64,000 nucleotides of DNA from Musa acuminata AAA Group. Lineage: Eukaryota; Streptophyta; Magnoliopsida; Zingiberales; Musaceae. The notes beneath the pieces are model-generated. The model made no database searches and was not told the origin of the DNA. It saw only the letters and a list, made by a program, of their open reading frames with translations. Positions 13,176 to 24,900 of the stretch are shown one piece after another. The position numbers and the translations under genes are program-made. The DNA lies in contig NC_088340.1 in assembly GCF_036884655.1 (NCBI RefSeq), forward strand, positions 5,911,501-5,975,500, given 5' to 3'. Positions within the stretch are counted from its first letter, which is position 1; each line of letters opens with the position of its first letter.

Positions 13176-13699
13176 CAAACTTTTAATCATTTCTCACATA
13201 AAATTCGAAAATATATTCTTCCATCTTCTAATCCTCTTCTTCATCGGATTTTGAATTAATCGTTGATCCCATCTCCACCCTCGATCCTGGTTAACTTAAC
13301 CTTTTTCTCCTTCAAAGGGGCTAGAGTTTTTGCCACTGTGAAAAATTATTTATAATCTCATTTATTTTTTACTCATAGGATCTTCGAGCTGCATTACTAT
13401 CTCCTCTCAAGACTAGTGCATCAACTATTATGTTAACCCCCTGCTTATGTGGGCCTTAAGGGTAGGGGGATATCACTCAGACCCACCCGAGAGAGATAAC
13501 TACTAAGATATTCCCTCTTAACCAACTCCTCAATCTACTATAAATTATAACGATCATTAGTATTATTGTCATAGTCTTGATGGAATCGATAATACATAGT
13601 ATTGTCATTCCTTATAGGTGAAGACCTCATTGGCGAAGAGGGTGTTTGCAGAAGATAATTCTTTTTAGTTTAGATAAAGATTTTCATTTGAGAAGTGCT

Positions 13700-14650
13700 C
13701 AAATGAATAAATTCTCCTCAAGACAACGTGTGATATCCACAAAGTCTTCTACTCTAAGGTTAATCATTTATGGTTGATTGGGAAGGAAGCTCATCCTTCA
13801 CATCACATGCTTCTTCCCTTTCATCTTTTTTTTTTTTTTGGCTACCTAGCACTTGGTTATGAGATACCGATTAATCTTCCATAATAGCTTAGGATATATG
13901 GTTGGTGGTTTCTTAATAAATAACCAGTAGAAGTGTGAAGGGTGGAGGCTATTTGATGAAGGGCATTGATGAGAATAGACGAGCATAGATCCAACATCAT
14001 ATTAATTTCTTCAGTAAACCTCTTGGTGTAGTTCACCAAGGACTCACCCTCTTTTTTTTAGATTTCTAAAAGGGAAGTTGTGGATTTCTTTAGTAACTTT
14101 TAATTAATATAGTTAAGTTTAAACTTCTTAGCTAACTAGATAAAAAGACTAAGTTTAAAAGTATTATTTATATCATTTTTAAGCCATGCTACGTGGGTAG
14201 TTGGAAAGGACATATATAAATGTGTTGGTGGTTGCATTGCATATGATGTCATATAGGCTACGATTACGGTAATATGCTCAGATGAATTAAAATTCTCTTC
14301 AAATATCTAAAAAACAAAAGTGTAAAACCCTAGAGGAATTGGTTCATCTCTAATACCTTAAGTAAAATGATACTTTATGTTAGATTAAAACATGTTAGGC
14401 CCTTTTCCTTTTTGATTTATTATATGAAATCTTTAAGATATTAATCTATCTCGAGGAGTTGCACTCTTGCATAAGGTGGCTCAAGCTCTTGATATGAGAC
14501 TTGACATGATAAATGTGTATCTAGGAGAGTTTTTTAAGTATTGGTGTGGACTTAGTCATGATATTAGGTATTAGATATAGAGAAAATATTTGAGGAATGA
14601 GAAAGGGGTTGTTGCCCTTTGTTGTGTTAATAATTTGAACAATTTGACCT
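13700..14650 (-). mobile_element. Ty3/gypsy gag relic, frameshifted
   Basis: Minus-strand translation at about 14045-13930 reads GESLVNYTKRFTEEINMMLD then LCSSILINALHQ. After a shift of frame it continues at about 13950-13850 as SLHPSHFYWLFIKKPPT and then IYPKLLWKINRYLIT. This is the layout of the plant Ty3/gypsy capsid region (SLxxyxxRFxxEi... followed by RPSrFfwsLverPPtTvpEmlqrAnqyi). At least one frameshift separates the halves, and neither protease nor polymerase is recognisable nearby. Boundaries are approximate. Confidence 0.6.
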
Positions 14651-15009
14651 TGACTTATTGAGTCATGTTCAACATAAATAATGCTAGTAGGTGGATTAGC
14701 TAGTGGATAATTGATCAATGGAGAGTTTAGATTAAGGTCATTAAAATGAATATATAAAGATAAAGGGTTCAAGAATTAGGAAAAGATTATTTGTTGTGAC
14801 CCTTGTAGAGAATGGATTCAAATTTAAAGGAGTGGGGTCTTCTTGATTTTATTGTGAAGTCATGATATGATTATCTTGTGACATTTCAAAAGAAACCTTC
14901 TTTATAACATAAATATGATAAATAATATTTTGATTGTATCATATGTAGAAGGTGTTCAGATCCAACTAACTTTTGATAAATGACCCTACAAAAACTATGT
15001 CGGAGGCAT

Positions 15010-15155
15010 GCCCGATAGAAGTCTACATGATGCTTAAGTTAGTAGGAAATTCAAATGATTTAGCAAGTTATGAGAGCTACAATTATCAATCATTTTCATG
15101 GACGCGGGCGCATGGCTGATAGGAGTCTATCCGATACTTAAGTCAGTAGGAGATT
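15010..15155. repeat. Imperfect direct repeat, probable retroelement LTR fragment
   Basis: The segment 'CCCGATAGAAGTCTACATGA' with 'TGCTTAAGTTAGTAGGA' (about 15011-15053) recurs as 'GCTGATAGGAGTCTATCCGA' with 'TACTTAAGTCAGTAGGAGAT' (about 15113-15156). It lies on the gag-upstream side of the gypsy relic, where an LTR would be expected. Confidence 0.45.
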
Positions 15156-15159
15156 TAAC

Positions 15160-15966
15160 AACCATTGTATATATTTGCACAAAGTTCTCAAACAAGCATA
15201 ATATTTAGAATCCCTTTTTTACTATTCATAATCTCTTAAATAATTAATAAAATAATATTATACTATCTATAACCCCTATAATTTCAATTTTATCTTCTTT
15301 TTTTTTTTTTTTTTCCACAGACCTTATGATACTCCAATGTGCCTTATTGCCATCGACCACAAACCACCTTATGATGCTCTCTACTAATCATCGCCCTCCA
15401 ACACATAATTGTCGTCAATTGTTACCCCTTGACCGTTGATCGTCGCCTTCTAGGCCACGTTCTCTCAACTTGCACTCCAACCTGGCTAGTTGTTCTCACG
15501 TATTGTTTTTGATGAGAAAAAAAAAAGAAAAAAAAAGGAGAAAAGAGAGAGAATTTATGTTCAATTAATTTTTTAAAAAAATTTAAAAAGTTTAAAATAA
15601 GATTCTAAATTAAAAAAAAAAATATAAATAGAAATCTCTTCTTAAAAGATCCATTGTGTTGGAAAGTAGATTAACCTAAAGAGACAATGATGACATATAA
15701 CCGCATTTTCTTTCTTTGTGGATGGATATGAACATAAAAGCACCAGAAACACGGGATGACAGGTAACATAAATGCCTGGTAGGACTACTATTACTAAATC
15801 TACTAATCTCAAAAAAGACAAAATGAGTCTAACATAGCCTATATAACCACCAGACATCCTAATTTTATCAAGTCGGTTTCCATAAACAGTCCATTTAAAC
15901 CAGTACAAAACAAGAGGTCAGTGCTGCTTATCCTTACTACTACTATCTTAATTAACTTAAAGACGT
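15160..15966. other. Gene-free stretch with homopolymer runs, including the 3' flank of the OXS3-like gene
   Basis: Contains T-rich (about 15299-15315) and A-rich (about 15518-15537) runs and nothing recognisable. The last part should contain the 3' untranslated region of the minus-strand gene ending at 15967. Confidence 0.5.
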
Positions 15967-17634
15967 TCAATTAGCCAGACATTGAAAACATGTTAACGAG
16001 AAAGATCTCTTTGAAAGAGAGAACTTTTCATGTGAGGCGGAACCGACTGGAGAAGCAGCAGGGATGGTGAGAACAGAATTTCCCTGTGGGTGCCGGGGAG
16101 GGAGATGTTGAGCTCGTCCATGCTGGTTATTGCTGCCTGTACCGTTGCTCCCAGAGCTGCTACCGATTACAGAAGAAATAAACTTACTTTGGCTCGAATT
16201 GGCAGGTTTCTCTGAAATCACACCTTCAAGGGTTGTCTGCTTCTTATTCCTAAATTTGTCTGACATGATGCTGTGGGCAAGAAGATTCTTCCGCTTACGG
16301 GTGTAGGCATTTTCTTGTTTAGCAAGGTCCTGAGCAGATGACAAAGCTACAGCATCTGAAAGGATCGAGAAAGATTTGGATTTCCCAGAGTAGAACTTAG
16401 AGATGCCACGCCTGGAAAGAGGGAAAAGTTACAATGGATTAGAAAAAGCTCCTAGCATGGTTAATTCTTTGGTACAAAGTTAATTTCTTCCAAATGTATT
16501 CAGGACACATACTTTAAAATACTTGCTGCATTTAGTATTAAGTACAAGTTGATTTCTATTGAATATATCAAACAAATTTCTGCCACTGATGCCAATTTAT
16601 AATCCAACTTCGACGAAAAACACTCAACAAACAACAAATTGTTTTAGTTTAGAGTCAACTTAAGTAACTTTCAACATAATAAATTTCTGTAGATTCAATA
16701 ACAGCATAAAGACTTAAGTCATAACTGATGGCTAGAATCCAGTCTCAATGATGATAAGGTGGTGCTGGTGTTGACGTCCGGAGGCAAGGTCTTAGGATTA
16801 GATGATAATTAACCAATTAAAAAACAAGAAGGAAACATGAAAGAGACCTTTTCTTGCTAGTTGAAACAAGTTCCTAGAGGGCAATCTTTTGGCACCATGT
16901 TAAGGTTTTTTCTACCTATTAAAGGGTAAAGCTACGTATATTGACTATTCCAGAAAAGTGTTTATTCTTGAGAAACCAAAGAACTTGTAAACCTAAAATA
17001 TAGATTCTAAAATACATATCAGATTTCTCCCATACTTATAGGTCATCTAGTATAACACTAAGTTCAATCTTGCCAACAATTTTTTGAATTGCCAATATCA
17101 GCCATCTGACTCATTAGATTTCAATGATAAACTTGAAACCAACCATATATTTTTCAGGTTGAACAAACCCAACACGAATATCCAGTTAACTAATGGAAAT
17201 TTCACATATCGTAGGTGTCTGGTTAGATCTTACAATGGCTCACTGTGCAACATGTAGCTATGCATGCATGGCAACCTACTAGATACAAGAGACAAACCAT
17301 CCAATCCAATATTTCTTGAGCAACCAAGTGTTTGTTTCATAAAAATCCTCTACAGTCTCCAAAGTGAATAAAGACCTGTCAAGAACTGAAGAAAGGGCAC
17401 ATGCAAGAACAAGACAGAAAACCTAAGCTAAACAAGCATTAACTTTACAGTATATACACAAGTTATGGCACAAAATTATGCTAATACAGAAATGTTATAA
17501 ATTTTTGCCGTTGGTGAAAATTTTTTATTCCTAAAATCAAGGTTCATAATTTCGTTCCGTACCGAAGTTTCGACGTTCGTTCGGTACGGTACAATACTGT
17601 ATACTGAGCGGTATACCGTTCGGTATACCGCTCG

Positions 17635-17678
<44 letters not shown>

Positions 17679-17890
17679 CGACGACGTCGCCTCCTTTATA
17701 TATATATATATAATAAATATATATTTATATATATAATATTATATATATATATATATTTATAAAAATATAAAAGACTTTTATATATAAAAGATAATACATT
17801 TTTTTATAAAATATTTTTTTATAAAATATATTAAAAAATGCCGAGGCGACGCAACGTCGCCTTTTCCTTCTCCCACGCGGGACGATGTCG

Positions 17891-17960
<70 letters not shown>

Positions 17961-20324
17961 CCGTCCGGTAACGAGCGGTCCGTGTACCAGTCAGTTGATG
18001 GACCGGTACGTACTGCCCGTACCGAACGGTATTATTCGAAATTGCATACCTTACCTAAAATATCCTCATGAGTCATTCTCCTTGTTCTGGAGTGAAACTT
18101 TTGTGATTCCTTAAATAGCATCATGAGTAATATGATGATACTACCATCTCTAACTAGGATAAACCAAAGACTAAAAAACTACTGAAACAACTGACTTCTT
18201 TTAATTTTTTTCTGAAATAATATTACGAAATTATATCTAATTGCTCTTTTCTTTGTCCCACATTCCCATCTCTGCTAGGTAATCTCTCCTCTCACTTGCA
18301 TTTTAAGTGGGACCAGTAGTGAAGATCATGCATGAAGTAGGGCTGTAGACTTGAATAGGGGAGATCATTCGTAGAGTGGAGGTTTTGTGTCCTGCAAGTA
18401 CGTCAGACATTTTGATGTCTGGATGAACAGGGGTATATCTTGCTGTGCATGGTCACATAAGTGCATTACAGGATTCCGTACGATGAGCTCTTTGCTCCAC
18501 ATGGGTGTGGTAGAATAGCATATCCAACAAAATGTGGAATACTGCTCCATTCCTTCTGTTGCTTTCTTCTCCTCCAACTCCTCCAATAGATAATTGACCA
18601 TATTTTCGGAGCACTAGCACATAAGTTCCCATTTTGTTGGAATTTTTTCTCTTTTCAAGCAACAATTTGGTTGACAACTTGAGATCAGTTACAGTTTTAC
18701 ATTATATTGCAGTGCAGATGTAGTTGACCTGAGCCATCTTATCTAAGATGTTTAAAGTTGTCACTTACCATGACATGACAAAGAAGTTAACAAAATGATG
18801 CTTAACAAAGAATTTTTGTATATGTACAATAAAAAAGAGTAGAAATATCATAAACATAAGAACTTTTTATGCTTCAATAGCTATAAAAGGTCATGAAGCG
18901 AAAAGGATCAAGAATATCATATTAGCACAAGAACACAGTAAAAAAAGTTAGTAAAAGTTAATAGGCTCTCATGCAAATTTAATAAAAAATGGAAAGAGAC
19001 AAAAGAGAATGACCAATGGTATTTGTCTTTGTTTTGAACGTCTGATTGCTTAAAAAGGTTGAAATGAATGATTTTGAACTAAATCAACAATAAACTTAAT
19101 CACTAGTTATGCCCCGAATGATACCATTGTTAAGTAAGACATTACACTGAGTTAGTGTTTCTGTTTTTCTTGACTATTTATACGAATTTCAATGAATTAT
19201 TTTAAACATATTAGGCATATTCATTAAAAAATAATTTACACCAATGTCTTGATTTTACATTTCTGATACGTACTGCTTATGCACTATAGGTAAATTATTA
19301 AATGGTAAAGTATAGGCTTACTTCATCCATGACAGAATGTAGGAAAGAAGGCAAACCAAGATAATAACTTATATTTGGAACCTTCTCCGGTTCAAACTGA
19401 TCCTTGGAAGTTGACCAACCCTCACAATTTACCATCTTAGCTATTTAGGTTCCACCCACTCTCCAACAACCGGTCACTTCTTATGAGCCTAGAATAAATG
19501 AATGGCATAGTGAAAATGGAGGGATGCGAGACAGTAATTGAAGACTTAAGAGCCCTCCAACAGGTGCAAATGGTGCAGGATCCTTTTAAGTCAATAAATG
19601 TACGATATCAGGAAGTAGATCAAAATATATCTTCATATATTACATCTTATGTGCTTTCTTATCACAGAAAACTAGCATGGTTAGAGGAACCGATAAATCG
19701 GTTGATTGGCTGTTTTCTAGTATTTGTCCTCGTATCAAATTATAATATTAATCCAAAGGAGAAATGTTCCTTAATTGATCCGATTCACAAGATCTTTTGG
19801 ATAAGAACAAATATACCTCTCGTACTACTGATTTGTTTCTGAAACATCCACAGAATCTTTCACAGGGTTTTGGTACTTTAATCTGACATATATACAGAGC
19901 ATCTCAAAGAAAAAAACATAGGCTGGAAGAAAGAATATACTGACTAAAATTCAATAAAAGTCCAATTGAAGAAAAAAACCATCGTATTCAAATAACCGAT
20001 GATAAAAACGAATTAAATAAAAGAGAAGCAAAATCCCAATCTAGAATACCTCATCGGCAGCGTATCCTCGAGGGCGTCCATGGTCTCCAGGGGGTCCTTC
20101 AACCTGCTCTGCACCTCCGTCTCCCCCGACTCCTCATCGCCGTCCGACCCCTCACCACCGCTGGAGACGTCGCTACTGTTCCTCCCGATCGATGACGAGC
20201 TGCAAGAGTCCTCCCGAACCTTCCCCTTCAACGCAGCCTCCGCATAGTTCGAGCAACAAGCCGCGATCCCCCGGGCGAACCCCGACTCTCCGATGCCGTT
20301 CCCATTCTCCAGCGCGATCGGCAT
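15967..20324 (-). CDS. OXIDATIVE STRESS 3 (OXS3/O3L)-like protein
   Basis: OXS3 family proteins are small, Ser-rich nuclear factors linked to tolerance of cadmium and oxidative stress. Two coding exons, 20050-20324 and 15967-16411, give 239 residues, with stop TGA at 15967. The start is the first in-frame ATG (MPIALENGNG), which matches the usual family opening. Seen: the Ser block SSSSIGRNSSD at 42-52; an acidic stretch at 58-70; the family core KDPLETMDALEDTLPMRRGI and SKFYSGKSKSF at 76-106; and NAYTRKRKNLLA at 126-137. The intron falls inside the conserved core (MR|RGISKF) and is 3.6 kb, with a MITE in it. The frame stays open for at least 39 codons upstream of the ATG without another ATG. 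The family assignment is firm; molecular function in the family is poorly known. Confidence 0.9.
17538..18053. mobile_element. GTACCG-armed MITE, copy 1 (long form, TA/GGCGAC core)
   Basis: 516 bp flanked by a perfect 8-bp duplication CCTAAAAT (17530-17537 and 18054-18061). It begins CAAGGTTCATAATTTCG and ends CGAAATTGCATACCTTA. The arms are rich in GGTACGG / CGGTATACC. The core has long TA tracts (about 17636-17674, 17697-17756, 17893-17956) and two GC-rich modules with GGCGAC and GTCGCC inverted words. It lies in the OXS3-like gene's intron. The 8-bp duplication and the C-A-A-G-G end suggest the hAT group. Confidence 0.8.
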
Positions 20325-20490
20325 CGGCCTCAACAAATCAACCCGCACCAACTTCAGGATCAGATCAACCGTTTCCACCACGAAACCCGCCGGAGGAACG
20401 ACCACGATCCTCCGGCACAACGCACTCTCCGATCGCAGCAACCCCTTCCCCTCTCCCAGAACGCAATGGACAAAGAAGCCCAGAGCTATT

Positions 20491-20498
20491 TATTTATA
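20491..20498 (-). promoter_or_regulatory. TATA box of the OXS3-like gene
   Basis: On the minus strand the sequence reads CCTATAAATAAATAGCTC, with TATAAATA about 170 bases upstream of the ATG at 20324. A start site near 20465 would give a leader of about 140 bases. Confidence 0.6.
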
Positions 20499-21957
20499 GG
20501 AGCGAATATCTAATTATCATTGAATCGGGTAATCTACGTTCCATTAACATGATAATACTTGATTTAAAGATAACCCGATCCTATCTTTGTCGGTAATTAT
20601 GTTGTCTGGTTAATTGAATGGGCTTCGTTGCAGCGAGACGAGCCCGTAACTGCTGATGAACTGTCCGGTTCGCACCTGATCTTGACACGTACGTACCTTC
20701 CACCAAAGTAGCGGTTCCGAGTTTGCCACGGGGCAAGGGATAGGGCCGCCTCGGGGCCTTATCCGAATTGTACGGGTCGAGTAGGCAGTTCGTCGTTTCT
20801 TGTGCTCGCAGAGAGATTTTAATCGGACGGATATAAGGATGGGGCCGCGGGAGTCAACGGTGTATGATTTGTCCTCCCGTGGCCGTAGACGGATCAGGCG
20901 ATGGAAGATTCCTCCTTCGACAGTTCAGTGAAGAAAGATCCTCGTGGGCTCAGCATATCTACGCTTTATCCGTCGCCTCCGACCTGCGCTGCCAGTGGAG
21001 GTGACATGGGCCCCTCAGTGTGGGCCCCATCGGATGCTCCAACCGCGACACGCTTGTGGGAGATGTCACCCAAAATGGGTAAGTGGTGCCAACTACCATC
21101 AATTTTGAGTGCTTTTTAAACCTAGAAAAAAATGCAAACTATTATATAATATATATTAAAACCATCTCTCCACGTCTCTTTAATCTCTATTTCATTGATA
21201 AGCATCCTAACATATCAATCTTTAACTTTCTGTGAAAGGTATATCAATCTTTGGATGTCATCATATATATAGACCTTTAACTTTCTGTGAAAGATACATA
21301 TTGAAAGTTGTATTATTTTGCCCGACTACTCTTTTTGTTTTGGTTATGAGATTATAAGCCAAAATCATCCACCTTTACAGCACAATCTACTGCAGGTTTC
21401 AGCACTGTAATATTCTTAAATGGAATGTGTAAATTTAAAGGCGAGATGGCCTTGAGAGGCATTGCTGATCAACATTACGACCATCCAACGGTGAAATAAA
21501 GATAAGAAGTCAAAATGTTATCAGAGTGGCACATTACGTGGCCTTTTTATACATACACATATTTAAATTTCAGAAAGGAGAACGCATGGTTATTACTTTC
21601 ATGATACAGAAACATATGTACGGTTGTGAATCCATATATTCCAATAAATGGTATCACGAGAGTTCTTGCGTCACTCAACAAAAGAAATGTATACCTCAGA
21701 AAGATATGATCTGGTTTTGGCTGAGGCAGGCAGCTTGCCCGAGTCAATCTTACCAAAATGAATAGAATCAGGAAGTTCTAATGTTTAATTTAGAACCTGA
21801 AAAACATGGCCCCTCAGCTTAAAAAAAATTGGATGCCATGTAGTTTTCATATACATGACTTTCTACTTAACAAGAATGTATTATCTGACCTGTATTAGTA
21901 CCTGAATTTCAATCATCGGCACAAACTTGCAAACCATAGCAGAAACTATTTCTCATC
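20499..21957. other. OXS3-like upstream region and FAP2 3' flank
   Basis: Bases 20600-21080 are GC-rich and contain ACGT words (for example GACACGTACGTACC near 20685), as expected for a stress-gene promoter, though none is diagnostic. Bases 21120-21957 are AT-rich and include the 3' untranslated region of the gene ending at 21958. No further gene is recognised. Confidence 0.45.
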
Positions 21958-24900
21958 TTAGCATCTCCTTATGAGTCCCGCAACATTTTCAGCAACCTCT
22001 TCTTTGGCCTGTAATGATACAGGAAGATCGCCGATGTACATGTCAAAGAAGGCTCCTGCATGTACACTTATATTCATAAGTGCTTTTCTTCAGACTAAAG
22101 CAGTTTATCCCAACTTGTCCTTTATTTATCAGCATATCATATTAGAAAAAGTGAAGCTGCATGTTTAACAAAATTATCAAGCATAATTGCAGCTCCAAAG
22201 GGTGGCAACCTTGTTGACAGGCCATGTGAACTCAATAATAAGAACAAACATAAAATGTGATATCAATTAGATTGAATGGAAATGTTTTGGCAGGTAAACC
22301 TCCAAGCAAGGTTACTGATTTCACATTTCCACATGCCAGTACCATAGTACACAAAATTGTACCATGTTTCGGTATGCAGATGCATACTGGAACTGTGACG
22401 GTCTGATACAAGCCGGAGTCTAATACAGGTCCACTATCCGAGATTTAGAACCATGCTTCTGAGCCATAGAGATTATCAAAGAATTCACATTATTAAACCG
22501 AGGAAAAGCAACTTACTGCATAGATCCTTACTGTGCACAGCACCAACTTGCCTACCACCAACTGCACACAAACAATGTTCACACCATCTGGTGAATACGA
22601 CCACAAAAAAATATATTAGTACAAGACAGCCACTACTCACTTTCTGTTATCAGCTGCCCGTTTGCAGTTTGCCTAAAATCTATTGTGGTACCCTGAAATA
22701 ACATTTGTTTCATCAATTTAAGTAAAAGAAGCACTAAATATAAACAAAGGAAATGCAATCTTACTGCAGGCAATGCAATATCTTGAGTGAAATAAGAACC
22801 AAATACCCTCAGGCAATGATAATCTGTATCAGGGTTCATCTTAGGAAGAGACAAAACAATCAAAGTCAGTATAGCACAACTTGAAGGAATAACCTAAAAA
22901 GAACTTGCGGATAGCTCTGTAAACGTAAACACTACCTTTTGCAAGCGTGTGCGAAGGGATTTCTCGAAAGCACTGCACCAGAAAATTTTAAGAAAAGCAA
23001 TGTGTCATGTCGAAGAGCCATTCAAATAATCTAAGAAATTGTGGCAAGCCATCAAAGGAACAAATTCTAGTCAAATTTCAAGCACAAGTTTTATCTTTAT
23101 TTCTTTTTACTAAATTGTAATCTTTAAATCTCAAAACAATAAAAATCTGCAATGAAGATAATAGAAGGGGAACTTCACCACAAGATGAAGTAATTAATTA
23201 GGCCAAATTCAGTAGCATGAAAACCATATATTACTTTCATAAGGAGTAGATACATCAATGATCACAAATTCTATATCTAGCCTTGTAAATACCTCCTGAT
23301 TTCTTTTCCATAATGCATTGTATTTACACCCCACAGTATCCCTTACTTTGCTTACAACTATTTTCCCACATTTTGATTGTCAATGGAGCGATTATATAAA
23401 GCAATGCTGATAGTGCTCCTAAGTTGACAATGTATAACCATCCAAATCGACCCTTATGTGTATGTCCCAATTGACTTTAATGACTTCTAGTGTTGGCTTA
23501 TTTCAGGTGCCAATATCAATGGTTAGTTTGCCGTAAAATGGTTATCCTCTCGGTTAAATACATATTCTTTAGCAATAAGAAAAAAGGTAGATAACATATC
23601 AACCTCATATAATTTACAGCAGGCTCTCTTTTCTAAATTTTCCTAGGCAATGGTTGATCTCAACATTCTTTTAAAATTTCCTTTGAAACCTTCTCAACTT
23701 TAAGCAGAGGCATATTGCTGGCCCATCATGAGGGGAAAAGGATTTGAGTGAAGAAAATTCTGTCATAAATTTAGCATTTGCAAATATTTTTTAGATCCAT
23801 CAACATCTTGGACCCTACCAATATGGTACAACCTCCATTATCAATCTATGTCAACATTCTTAAAATGCATTCTAGAAATTAGACCCAAATGGTTCTATTT
23901 TGAACTTAATAACTTATTAAAACCTTAATAGCATGACATGTAACTCTTAAAAATGACCAAGAAAAAGCATGTAGAAATAAGCAAATTCACGTGCATATGT
24001 CATTTGTGTCTTAACATATATCAGAAACTAAGATGCTTGTGAAAAAGAGCATGTCAAAGTGGGTAAGGTGATTCTAGTGGCATTACACTTATGACAAATC
24101 TAACCAAAGATCAAATTTCTATATATTTTACAATTAAGGAATTGGGTTCTCAAACCCATAATTACTGGAGTTTGAATTCATGCTATTAAGCATGTATAAT
24201 GACTTTGTACTCTTTGGCAAATATAGAGAAACCAAATGCAGGATTGCTAACCTCTTTTTTAATTTAAAGAACATGGAGCTACCAGATGTAGTATCAAAAT
24301 AAAAAATGATATATCTATATTTGTGAATAGAGAAAGAGTTTAACATGTCTCCGATGATACATACTCTCTGACGGTGTTAACTTTGAGGCCATTACAATTA
24401 ACCACCAGCCTAACAGTCATGTTGATATCCTCCCTGCATCAATCTCGAAAGATTGTAACAGAATGAACAACTAAAATCAACTACGAAAAAAAAACCATGA
24501 ATTATTTCAACTGGAACATTTTTCAGTGACTTTTTGTTTCTTGTTTCAGAAAGCAAAAGTGTAAAACATATTATATTGATTGTAAAGAAATAGGAAACTA
24601 AGTTAAGGCAGGTTGCAATTTTTCTGCAACAGATTATATATCCAGATGGAACTATTTCATGATACCTTCTTCCTGAAATGTTTAAGGTGCTTCAATTGCA
24701 AATTTTCAATTTTACATGTCATTCTCATACATCTTTAAGCTCATTTGTACTTGTTTTAAATTGTAAGTAATAATTAATGCCACCTACACAAACAAAGCAT
24801 GTAATAGTAGAAGCTCCTGAGATTTTCCTCAGACCACCCAGATATTCCTCAATATTAAAAAGTAGTATATAAGGACATGATCTTGATTTTTATGGTGTTG

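Noticed and set aside
10000..15600. Possible integrated pararetrovirus (badnavirus-type) sequence, as known from banana genomes
   Set aside because: No reverse transcriptase, movement or coat motifs are visible; the only recognisable retroelement protein is a Ty3/gypsy gag relic.
20192..20596. 134-residue plus-strand frame opposite OXS3 exon 1
   Set aside because: Antisense shadow of a conserved coding exon with a GC-rich leader.
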